From Nyssa sinensis (lineage: Eukaryota > Streptophyta > Magnoliopsida > Cornales > Nyssaceae), in contig CM018031.1 of NCBI GenBank assembly GCA_008638375.1, forward strand, positions 17,350,915 to 17,414,914: DNA of 64,000 bases, in the 5' to 3' direction. The notes under the pieces are model-generated. The model saw only the letters and a program-made list of their open reading frames with translations. It ran no database searches and had not been told where the DNA came from. Of the stretch, positions 10,964 through 21,913 are shown piece after piece. Numbering within the stretch: position 1 is the first letter of the stretch; each line of letters opens with the position of its first letter. The translations under genes were made by a program, and so were the position numbers.

Positions 10964-12373
10964 ACCTGTTTATGATCTCTCATAAAGCTAAACAAGTAGG
11001 CCATGGCATACATAGCCTACAAAAATAGAAAAAGTCAATACTAAGGAATGAGAAGAATGATAGGACTAAGAAAGAAAAGGAAAAGAAGTGTTACCTTCAC
11101 GTGGGCTACCAAATTCTCTTTTAGAACCTTATCGGCAGCCAAACCCTTCATCTTGTTCGGGTAGATTTTTCAACCATCCAACCATGCGCATTTCAGAGCA
11201 CTATCTGTAAAGGAGACCATGCTCTAAACAAGGGCATTTCTCTTCCCATTCCCCATAGACTAGGCCCGAGTAACCATGAGGTTGCGTACTCAAAAGTCTC
11301 TTAGAAGGTTCCTCCCACAAGGTCTGTTAGCAACACCGTGAGCTCACCAAACTCTATCTTCTCTAGCGATTCATCTTCGAGTCGGAAAAGTCTCCTCCTC
11401 TTTGGGGTAGAAGTAGAAACATTAGGGGGTAGCTGGAACCTTCTTCGACTGACCCGGGCGAAAGGACATGGCAATGGATTTCATCAAGTCCATCCTTTTG
11501 AGTTTAATCAACCATACATCATGAAGATATTGAAGGCAAAGGACTTTAGAGTAAGGATGGTCTGAAGGTTGAAACAAGAGGCTCAACATTTGTTGATGGT
11601 CCTCTTTAAGGGTAGTCTCTTGCTTGACAAAGGAATCTAAAAATCAAAGAGCGAAATAAGGGGTTAGAATGAATAAAAACCAAAAAATATCAAAGTAGAA
11701 GAGTTTAGAAGTATAAAGTATCACCTATAAGACCATTCTTCTGAGAAAATATGGTAACCTTCCCCTTGGTATAGCCTGCGAACTCTCAACCTCCTTTAAT
11801 GAAAAATTATCACTTTTTTCAAGTCTTGATGGAAGAATGGACGATGGTAACGGGTTTGAACCTAGCATCAAAAGATGTGTAATACAACCCTTCTTGGGCA
11901 TTTTTTAGTCCATCTAGCACCTAACCAGGTCAAGGTGTATTGCTACATTGTTCCTATGACGTAAAACTATGAAGGCCATTAGACATCTCCAACTATTTAT
12001 GTTAAGCTCTTTAAGGCAGAGCCTATAAAAAGGTAAAAAAAAAAAAAAAATCATTCAAAGAGGGATGGAAGGGAAATATAAAACCTATCTCAAACCATTC
12101 TAGATAGATACAAATTTATTAGACTTTCATGTTCTAGGGCCTATCTTGTGGCGTAGGGATCCTATAGTATACATTTTCTAGGAAGTCATACGTCTTCCTA
12201 ATTGGTTCAAGCATAATAGGGGTGATATCACTAAACTCTTCGTCCCTCGTTCCACTCGCCTTAACATGTCATTCAACAAATCTCGCTATAATAGCTACCC
12301 TTGGGCTAATTTCTATCATATTCTCTGGATTTTCTGGGTCTTAAGCCTCACTCTGGCCCTTCGAGGATGCCAT
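10964..12373 (-). pseudogene. Transposase_28-like relic (antisense gene of a Tat-type element), left arm
   Basis: The start is taken at ATG 12,373-12,371, reading MASSKG, as in the mirrored copy at 43,181. The conserved YDFPENVYYR and YLEWF-IGF-FPFHP blocks are recognisable around 12,080-12,200 despite stops. They match the better-kept copy at 2,887-2,672. Splice-like GT/AG positions near 11,090 and 11,650 parallel those of the right-arm copy. It has many stops and is not functional. The left arm keeps the N-terminal and middle parts only. Confidence 0.65.
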
Positions 12374-14404
12374 AAGTAAAATAAAGAGAAGAAGAAGGAG
12401 AATGCAAATTAAAAGGAAAAAACGAACAGCCGAAAATAAATCTGACCTAATGGGAGAAAGCTAGGCTGGCTAAAATTTTAGAGTTGGCTCACTGAAAATA
12501 TCTTTGATCGCTTTCTTCTTTTGAAGCAGTCATGTAATTCTCAAATGGGTGTTTCCTCCAAATTTATAGGATTTTTAGGCTTTAAATAGACAGCTGAGAC
12601 AAAGCTTGCATGTTTAAAGGAGACCAATAGGCGCCATTACTCTTGCAATCATGACACCTCTTTGACTTTTGTAAAATGGCGGCAATCATATGACATTTAA
12701 GTCATATCATGCCTGTGGCCTCAAAAATCAAAGCGGCGCTTTCAAAGTGCCTCTGAAATCCACGCTTAACTCGAACCTCAGCTCGGGATGAATCCCACAA
12801 AACTAAGGCTTGGGAGAGAATAGTTGATATACCATTATTGAGCACTAATATACCAAACTTCCATGTGTCTCTGTAGGTCTGAAGACTACATCTCGAGGTA
12901 TTCTGAGCTGAATGCCTACCTATCTTATCAAAGGAACTACCGAGCTCAATACACAAAATCAGCATACAAATTTACTTTTAGAGACAAAGTTCAACTAGGA
13001 AACTTCTTACTTCGGATACATTCTATATCCGATCTTTCCGTTTTTATTCCTAATTGGGATTGACAAGTACACAACCTATAAATAAAGATTCAAGCTACGC
13101 CTAAAAACTCAGAATCACAATTATTCAATTACATATTCTTTAAGTTCTTTCTCTGACTTAGTAATCAGAGCAGCCAGCACTAGACCCTTACGGTAACCTT
13201 CTAACACTTGTTTTGCATGAGAGCTCCGAAGGAATACACACGCAATCACAAACTGTGACAACACTATATCTCTGCGAATGAAGGACATTGGATTCCATAC
13301 ACACATGGTCTTACGTACGTACGTACACACCCATCCAAATGGAGACTTTCTGTATGCTATTTGCGACAACCACCCCATAAAGCTAGCCTCCAGGATTCAT
13401 GTCAAAACTAATCTTGTTTATTCTACCAAGTAAACGAAAGAGTTAACATTGATGTAAACTAATCTTCTTTATTCTACCAAGGAAGATCACAAAGATATAT
13501 ATTTCGAGAAAGCTTAAAAACTTTCCTTCTACAGGTAAAAAAAAGAAAAAGGACATGTGCAGCCAAACAGCAAGGGTAATTGGGCAACAAGAGAATCAAT
13601 GAATGGAACTCTGCTCTTACTTTAATACATCTATGGGGAATCAGGAGAAGAGAATCCTTACATTTGTTTTGTATGCATTCAACTCATGGTCTGCCAACCA
13701 AGCCATTATTACATTTATTTAATTTGATTTCTATGATCTCTTGATATTATATAAAAGAAAATTACTATTTAAGGAATCTCAAGTCACGTTCTGATTTGCT
13801 TGAGTTACGAATGCTATTTTTTTAATATATATGTCGTTGTTTTTTTCTAACCAGCGGTAAGCTCCTGCAATGCAGGGGAAAAATCTCTCAAACTGGTTAT
13901 TTTACTATTCAAAATAGGATTATTTATTCTATTAAGATTGAGAAAATGACATGTTTTATGTTTTTCTAATCAAAATAATAATAGCATTTTAACTTTAGAA
14001 ATCTAATGTAACAGGTTTTTATAACGAATTTTTTTATTAATAATAATATAATTTTAAATTTTAGAGAATTTATGTTATTTTTAGGATTGAGTTTTTCTTG
14101 TTGGGTTGTTTGTTTTTTATTGTGAATATTAATATTTATCGTATCCATCATTTTACGTTTTTGTTTTACATTAAAATACAATAGTACGTAAAGTATATTA
14201 GAGTTACCTGATATTTGGGCTGCGTCATAAGCGTGATAAATATATATAATCCAACTATTGAATTGATAAAAAAAAGTTTACACAAAATTATTGTGAAATA
14301 TAACACTAACTATTTTTACCCATGTATAAGTTCTACATCTGTGAAAAGATTTATGTATGTGCGTGCACGTGTCTGTATATATATACATGTTTATTAGAAA
14401 AAAG

Positions 14405-14627
14405 TATAGCAATTAGGCCTCAGTCTAGGGGTCTCCCATCATATATTCCTTAGTTCTGTAAGGCCTAGTATAGGCCAAAATGTTATTAGTTGAGTCCCTG
14501 TATCAAGGTCTCTCTTGGATGGCCTGATTGTAACTTGGCTAGTAGTCTGCTTGTAGCCTGTCTTGGGGTGTTTTCCCCCTCCTTTGGTAATAAAAATTTA
14601 CTTGCCAAAAATTTTTTTTATAACAAT
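14405..14627 (+). mobile_element. LINE 3'-end fragment, left arm
   Basis: The segment ends in a pattern common at plant LINE 3' ends: 'ggtgttttccccctcctttggtaa' type U-rich text, then AATAAAAATTTACTTGCC and an A/T run. No reverse-transcriptase sequence precedes it, so it would be a 5'-truncated copy. An inverted copy lies at 41,030-41,235. The family assignment is by pattern only. Confidence 0.45.
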
Positions 14628-15420
14628 ATGGGTCAAGTGTGAAAATGTCTGGCGTATTATATGATCAAGGCATATCTTTAAATTTTAAAAATAAATAATA
14701 TAAATAGTTACTGTATGAAAAAGAAAAAGTTTAAAATAAAGACCTTCATAAGATTTTTAGAGTAATACCAATCAGAGATAAAGTAAGAAAAAAGCGATTA
14801 AAGTAATATCATCATGTACAAGTATAATAAAGACCAGTAATACCAGTAATTCCAAATGGTACAAATAGTTTAAGTATCCATTCCTCTTGAATTCTATTCT
14901 CCTTCACCATCATTGTATAAAAAAAAAAATTTATTTAGTCAAGTTAAAAAAAAAAAATTTGTTTAGTCAAGTCGATTTGACGAGTGTCCATATATAATAG
15001 CAAACAAAAACTCATGGTATCTGTCTATTCTATTAGTTTTATTATTGAATGCGTGGTAAGGTCTATGAGTCACATATAATTTTATATTATCCTTTTATAT
15101 ATTTGTATATTTCGCAAATGAAAGGTATTGGATTCAGCAGGCCTCTGCTCTGTACACATTGTCTTGCACATCCCTCCAAATGAAAACGTTCTGTATGATA
15201 TGTTCTGACAACTACCCATAAGCCTCCAGGATTCATCTCAAAACTAAATTGGAAAGCTATCTTCTGTTTATTTTGTATGAGAATACAAACAAATCTCGAT
15301 GAATAAAATGGTGTATTACTTTCGTTTAGCTGGTTGCTCTGTTAATCACAAAATATATGAACTGTCACTTTATTAATTATATTATCATATACATGATTAC
15401 ATATATATGAACTGCTTATT

Positions 15421-15441
15421 TCATATATATATATATATATA
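15421..15441. repeat. (AT)n microsatellite
   Basis: About ten AT units inside the left arm. Other AT tracts occur at 25,226-25,242, 25,353-25,373, 26,553-26,571, 48,199-48,214, 48,385-48,407, 51,811-51,838 and 53,353-53,371. Confidence 0.9.
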
Positions 15442-16465
15442 ATGTTTTTGAAAAATAACTAAATTTATTGATACAAAAAACTTATAAATTACATAAAATG
15501 TCTAATCAAAGAAAAAAACATTAATTTTTTTTTATGATATATAAAAAAATTAATAAAAGTCTCATTTTAAAATCAAATTAAAATTAAGATAAGAATAAAG
15601 TGTAAAAAAAAAAAAACTAAACATAGAAGAGACAAAATTTTAAATTAAAAGAATATATTTAAAAAAACTAGAAAAATATGAAACAATTCACAAAATAAAA
15701 ATTTGAAGGGACAATTCCCCCCCTCCCCCAAGGCCCCATGTGGCCTTGTCCCCGGCTATTCTTATGTGTTCGATACCTCTTTTGCCCGGCTATTCTTAGG
15801 TGTTCGATACCTCTTTTGTGTAAAGAGTTGATGACGGGAACAAGTGACAAATTCTTGATGACTGATACGATCCAAGATTTTTTGACCAGATATTAACTCA
15901 TTTTTTTGGGTTATTTTGGTTTCATCATTTTATTCGAATTAATATTACTAGTTTCGTAATTGGATTATTAGTTTCCTATTCGACTTAGTAGTCTTTTAAC
16001 TCTATAAATATGATGTTGTTGTCTTAATTATTAAGTTTTTTTTATCAATAATAATATAATTTTGAGTTTTAGAGAATTTATTCTCTTTGTTGGATTGATA
16101 GTTTTCGACCATGATCATATCCATCCTTTTACATTTCTATTATGCGTGAGTTAGTTGATGTACCCTTCTTTTGTTAGAGGTCTGAAATGAATTTAAATTC
16201 TTCCTAGAAATTTTGATCTAGTATATTTAATGATGTAGCATAGATATGGTACCTCCTAAAAACATGGATATATATTTTAGAACTATTAGGATTCTTTAGT
16301 TTCTAAATTTGGACTTGTCTCAAATTTATTATTTTAAATAAATTTATCTATTTTCTTAGTTTTATTAAGATTAGTATTAGAATTGTGGTTTCCTAATCAA
16401 AATAGTAATTTTTGTATACTTATAAATATGGTATAGTAGACTTCTATTATTTACTTTTTATTATA

Positions 16466-18309
16466 GGAACGTTATTGTTATCAAAACAAGATCCAAAAAT
16501 TACCGACTTCACAAAAGATAAGAAAAAATAAATCTTTGAGCCTACTATTATTTTTGAAAAGATTTTACCATTATGTACAAGTTATATTTGTATGGGCACT
16601 GTCCAGGAAAAAAAGAAGATAGTTACATTAGTGTGCTTAATATGAACAAGGCTGCCACAAAAACTCGAATTCAAATGTTTTTGGACTAGCTCTAATAGTG
16701 TCCATGACAGGAATGATTGGGGCACGCATTGCAATTGGGTTTAAATATGACAACATATGCAAATGTTGTGCCTTTGACCATCGGCAACCCGATTTTGGCA
16801 AACTGCACTGTGCATTAACACTGCATTAATTAGATAGTTGAAGCATATTCTGAGGTTAATTATGATGTTATCTATGTATTGATATAGCTGGCTCATCCTT
16901 ATTCCTTAGTACAACATGCATGGGCTTTCTTTGTCATTCTCAAACTATGGCTGCTCAAGTGGTGATGCAGAACCGTGAAAATGAATTGAGTAAAGGTCTA
17001 ATTTTTTGGTTGAATTCAAAATGAAATTTATTCACTCAAACATGAAAACAAATTTCTAATTTAATTATATATTATTGATAAAAGTTGAACCAGAGATGCA
17101 AGGGCGGAGCCATGAAAAAAAATTGAGGGGGCTAGAATTTCTTTGGGAGAAAGTTTAGATAGGAATTTGTTTTTCAAATAGAAAAAAAAAAATTACATAT
17201 AAATTTTTCTCTTCTAAAAGAGGAAGATGACATGGAAAAAAAAATTTCTAAAAAAAAAAGATGATAAGGGGAATTTTTTTTTTTTTTTTCAAATTGGAGA
17301 AATTTTACAAGTAAAAATATTTATTTCTCAAAGAAGAACATAAGACGAAAAATTTTAGGGGAAAAATAAAAACTTTGTATTTCCTTTCCTTATTTTTAAA
17401 TTTTCTTAGCTAGCAAATAAAGCTTAAATGAAAAGATTTTAACAAGAAACATCAAAATTCATCAACTAAATGGCAAATATTGAAGGAACTTTTTTTCAAG
17501 AATACATCAAAATACATAAGATAAATGACGAAAATTTTTAGGGTGAGAAATAAGGAAAAAAATTAAGTTAAACCAAAAGTTTGGAGTAGACTAATTTAAA
17601 AATTGTCAAACTTTTACATACACAAATTATTATTTTTTTAGATTTTGATAGGGTTTGTAGCCCACTCCAGACATATGCTAGTTCAATCATTGGATAAAAG
17701 TTTGTTTACATTATATTTAAAAAATTAAAAGACTACTAATTTGATAATTAACTTACTAATACTGATAGAAATAAAATTTAAAAATTAGGTCAATTTTTTT
17801 TTTTTTCAGGGATGATTTTTCCAATATGCTTGAATGGTATCGGATATCAAGAATCTGTCACATTTCCTGCATCCAAGTGGTTTCAATCATAAGCTCTGCA
17901 TGCATTACCAATTTTCTGACATGACAGTTCACACTTGCCATATTCTTCGGGGGTGAAGCATAATCCGTTCTTTAATTATCAAGTGGTCTCCTGCCTAATC
18001 AACAATATGATTCTAATCCACCAACTGATATGCAGATCTGATTCTCGGATTAGAATGAGGATTGGATAATCTACCAATAATCCAAAACGCAAATACCTGG
18101 AGCTTAAGTAATGATAGCTGGGCATCAAAAAAAAAAAAAAGAAGTAATGATAGCTCATTTTTTTAACTTGGAAAAATATAAGAGATATACTAGCATCCTG
18201 AGTGTGAAAATTAATAAGAAATGCCTATAACATGATTAATATTATATATAATTATATGTGTATATGCAATATATGCAATATATGCATCAAACAAATTGTT
18301 AATATTAAC
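16466..18309. other. AT-rich noncoding stretch
   Basis: No coding frame is supported. The text around 17,100-17,700 ('gggcggagccatg' followed by runs of A and T) resembles the edge of a degenerate non-autonomous DNA element, but no TIR/TSD pair was found. Confidence 0.4.
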
Positions 18310-18960
18310 ACATATAATTGGACAGTATAATGAGATCTAAAACTCGTACGCAACACACGTTTCTTCTTCTCATTTTCTTATTTTCTCTTTTCTGACAGTG
18401 CCCTTGTATTGTCCATCGATGAACAGTCATTTTATTTGATTTAATCTCTTAAAAATATATAAAAATAGATAACCTATGTTTTATGAAAAACTTACGTAAC
18501 TTTCATTAGTAACGGTCACATAATAACATAGGCTCCATAAATAATTGGATAGTATAATGAGATCTAAATCTCATACGCAACACATGTTTTTTCTTCTCAT
18601 TTTTTTAATTTCTCTTTTCTGACAGTGCACTTGTATTGTCCATCAATGAACAGTTATTTTATTTGATTTAATCTCCTAAAAATATATAAAAATAGATAAC
18701 CTATGTTTTATGAAAAGCTTACGTAACTTTCATTAGTATACCATCACATATATAATAACATGGTCTCCATAAATAATTGGATAGTATAATGAGATCTAAA
18801 TCTCATACGCAACACATGTTTTTTTTTTTCTCTTTTCTAACAGTGCACTTGTATTATCCATCAATGAACAGTCATCTTATTTGATTTAATCTCTTAAAAA
18901 TATATAACCCATGTTTTACCAAAAGCTTACGGAACTTTCAATAGTGTACGAGCACGACTG
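18310..18960. repeat. tandem triplicate of a ~230-bp unit
   Basis: 'ggatagtataatgagatcta' and its variants occur at about 18,320, 18,547 and 18,778. Each is followed by the same text (acgcaacaca, a T-rich run, tctgacagtgc, cttgtattgtccatc, ttacgtaactttcattag). The third copy is shorter and more diverged. The unit is noncoding and its origin is unknown. Confidence 0.85.
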
Positions 18961-19198
18961 AAATATATGAATTTCAGTTGGTATAAAAATTAGTGATACA
19001 GAATGCCAAGAAAATTTATATAAGATCTTATTTAACTAAGTTTTAAATTTAATTAATAAGTGACGCAGCCTAGCGTAAGTTACTATCCAAGAAATACTCT
19101 TATAGATTATTAATTTATGCATATATTAAATCAATTATAATGATAATTAAACAGGTAAATTAAACTAAATAAGATTGATTTAACGTCAGAATCTCTTA

Positions 19199-19492
19199 TG
19201 TGAATTGTAATAGAATATAATAATAAACTTACACTTCTCTAACTTGTTAAGTTTTAAGATGAATTGATGATTTAACATGATATCAAAGCAGACAAAAGAT
19301 CAAGGATTCAAATCTCATCGTAACTCTCAAAATATGAATTGATACGTGTAGGTTCAAAATGGTTACACGTGAACGGGTGTATTAAAAAATATTAGGTTCA
19401 GACTACATGTTAAGGGACGTATTAAAAAATATAATAATAGAGTTACACCCTCACTAACAGCTTAAGCTTTTAGACAAGTTGGTGATTTAGCA
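19199..19492 (+). mobile_element. TRIM (miniature LTR element) with Met-tRNA type primer site
   Basis: A short LTR (about 19,199-19,276, with 'aatataataataaacttacac' and ending TTTAACA) is followed by TGATATCAAAGCAG, close to the plant initiator-Met tRNA primer site TGGTATCAGAGC. A roughly 95-bp internal part follows. A second LTR ('aaaatataataatagagtta' to GATTTAGCA) ends at 19,492. A third LTR-like copy at about 19,600-19,682 suggests a tandem or nested second element. There is no coding capacity. Confidence 0.7.
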
Positions 19493-19914
19493 TGAATAAA
19501 ACCCAATAGTTGCAAAATAATCCAATAAGCAATAAAGTATATAATCCATGTTTACAATGACAAATTCTTAAATAACTAACCTATGGAGCAACATGTGAAG
19601 GGGCGTCTTAAAAAATATAATAATAAAGTTACATCCTCACTAATAGCTTCAATTTTTAGAGGAGTTGGTAATTTAACATGATAAAACCCAATAGTTGCAA
19701 AATAATCTAATAAGTAATAAAGTATATAATACACGTTTACAAAGAGAAATTCTTAAATAACTAACCTATTCACTCCCACGTGGATTACCGCTAGTTTATT
19801 TGTCGAATCTTTGATCTTTTCATTATTTCTGACTTATTGATAGGCCTTCTACAGTTGCAATACCACCCACAATCTGTAAATCCACTACTCTAACAATGTG
19901 CAACTCCCTTATTA
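19493..19914. other. extra TRIM LTR copy and flanking noncoding DNA
   Basis: It contains the third TRIM LTR-like copy and a repeat of 'aacccaatagttgcaaaata' seen at 19,500 and 19,685. After 19,770 it leads into the gypsy integrase relic. Confidence 0.5.
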
Positions 19915-20844
19915 ATATGTGCATGAAAGATACTTATTCAAAGGCAACTCTTTGTGCATCCTTCAAACATCTATGCAAGAGAAGTTGATTCATGATCTAC
20001 ATAGCAATGAATTGAGTGGACATATGGGTAGAGATAAGAAAATAGAAAGTGTGGAGGAGCAGTATTTTTTACTACAAGTCAAGAGGGACATTAGTAATTA
20101 TGTTCAAAAATGCTATACTTGTCAAGTCTCTAAAGGCCAGTCACAAAACACTGGTCTTTATACTCCTTTACCTGTTCGTAATTCTGTTTGGGAAGACCTA
20201 TCTGTGGATTTTGTGTTAAGATTACCTCAAACAAAATGAGTGGTAGATTCTATTTTTCTTGTTGTTGATAAATTTCCTAAAATGGCGCACTTCATTCCAT
20301 GTCAAAAGACATTAGATGATTCACACATTGCATGACTATTCTTTCAAGAGATTGTGAGACTCCATGGAGTTCCACAGTCCATTACTTCAGATCATCACAT
20401 AAAGTTCATTAATCACTTTTAGGTTACTTTGTGAAAAATGTTTAACACTTCGAGTAGCATAGTACTACAATTCATCCCCAAACAGATGGCCAAACGAAGG
20501 TGACAAATAAAACATTGCGCAACTTAGTTCATAGTATTTGTGGAGATAGGCCTAAGTAGTGGGATCATGCCTTGCCACAAGCTGAGTTTTCATATAACAG
20601 TGTTGTTCATAGTGCCACAAGAAGAACACTTTTTGTAGTTTTCTACATCACTCAGCCAAAGTATACTATAGACTTGGTTCGATTGCATAAAGGCTATGGT
20701 GTGAGTGTTACAGGAGAAAATATGGCAGTACAGGTCCAAGCAGTACATGCTAAGGTGAAGTAGAAATTGGAATAGACCAATGCCAAATACAAAAGAGCTG
20801 TAGATAAGCATAGACGTGCCAAGGTGTTCAAGGAAGAAGATTCT
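19915..20844 (+). pseudogene. Ty3-gypsy integrase relic, 5' part
   Basis: It reads [12 protein letters not shown], then the H2C2 zinc-finger region (H...LSGHMGRDK...[10 protein letters not shown]), and the start of the catalytic core ([14 protein letters not shown], then [14 protein letters not shown] after a TGA). Later blocks [13 protein letters not shown] and KLEQTNAKYK-AVDKHRRAKVF are recognisable in other frames. The frame ends within FKEEDS at 20,844. The expected next residues (SVMVFL...) resume at 38,296, so this gene is split by a 17.4-kb insert. RT and gag are not found to the left. Stops and shifts make it inactive. Confidence 0.88.
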
Positions 20845-21913
20845 AAGAGGTCCAATATATGTCAAGATATCAAGAATTAGACCTAGATAGAAGGGTGAAT
20901 ACGTTTCAATAACAAATAAAAATTATTTCTTTAGCTATGTTAGAATTTACTTTATAAAGGATGCAATCAAATTCAATGACATGCAATGATGAACTATAGT
21001 AATAACAAAAAAGCAATAGTAAAAAGATAAAGACAGTGCATCAAATTTGTTGACGAGAAAACTACTACAGATCAACTAATTCTACTTTAAAAAACCCCAG
21101 AGCGCTGACCTAGATGTGAATCCAATAGAAGAGGTTTAATGATTTCAAATTTTATACAAATAATTTGAATCTTTTCAAACTAAAATCCTCAAGTACCCCC
21201 AAGCGAATCTGCCACTTCAAAATCCACGAACAGCAAACCAAGCACAATCGCAAACTCCCCACAACCTCGAACTCTACCGATTGCACATACTTGAACTTCA
21301 CAAGCTTGTACTCCAAGAACAATGTAGAAGATGAAATTCGAGTTCTTATGCAATGGATTTGATCTATGTGTGCATCATGAACATGGAGAAAACTTTTTGA
21401 AAAATTCTAGAAACTCTCTTTGATAGCAGCCAAAAGTTTTTCCACAAACTAGGGATCAAGTACTTATATATGATAGGTTTTGGAAAGTAAATCGCACTAT
21501 TTAAATCTAATTAGGAAACTGACTTGCGCGACATTTGTTTTCATGAATTGGGTGTTCGTTCGTATGAACCTCAATTCATTCAAATAAACTGTCGAACGAA
21601 TGTGATTTGTAAGTTACTAAAGAATTTGTTTGAATGAATATTCTACGAATGGGTTTCTGAAAAATTCATTCGATTGAAGTACAGAACAAATATTTCATTA
21701 ATTTATATGAAAAACACACTGGAATATTCGTGCCAACAAACCCATGATTCGTTCGAACGAATATTAATGTGGGAAACCTCATTTTTACAATTTTAGGTCA
21801 ATAAAGTATAATAGTCCACTTGTCAAATAATCTTAAGTGCGAAGCATACTCAATTGAGCTACTATTATTTATTGAACCATCTTCACTATACACTTTCATA
21901 TATTAAAATAGTA
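20845..21913. mobile_element. left part of the insert that splits the gypsy gene; possible Copia-type LTR
   Basis: The 7-bp string AGATTCT ends the left gypsy half (20,838-20,844) and starts the right half (38,289-38,295), as a target duplication or microhomology would. The text 'tgtcaagatatcaagaatta' followed by 'agacctagatagaagggtga' at 20,859, and the many TTCGAACGAAT-like motifs at 21,540-21,770, resemble long Copia (SIRE-type) LTRs. Exact ends are not resolved, and no coding frame is supported. Confidence 0.45.

Larger units (their letters stand above)
10904..16465. repeat. left arm of ~5.5-kb inverted repeat
   Basis: The arm matches the reverse complement of about 39,200-44,616. Anchor points are 10,905-10,985 with 44,530-44,612; 12,180-12,380 with 43,170-43,380; 13,290-13,400 with 42,165-42,280; 14,405-14,625 with 41,030-41,235; 15,150-15,360 with 40,060-40,240; and 16,380-16,450 with 39,210-39,280. 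Both arms share nested features: the TRIM LTR, the Transposase_28 relic and the LINE 3' end. This indicates a segmental inverted duplication rather than two independent insertions. Small indels and substitutions separate the arms. Inside the arm, 13,270-14,200 and 15,115-16,160 are themselves diverged direct repeats about 1.9 kb apart. Confidence 0.88.

Noticed and set aside
17097..17700. Degenerate DNA element starting 'gggcggagcc'
   Set aside because: No terminal inverted repeat or target duplication could be paired.
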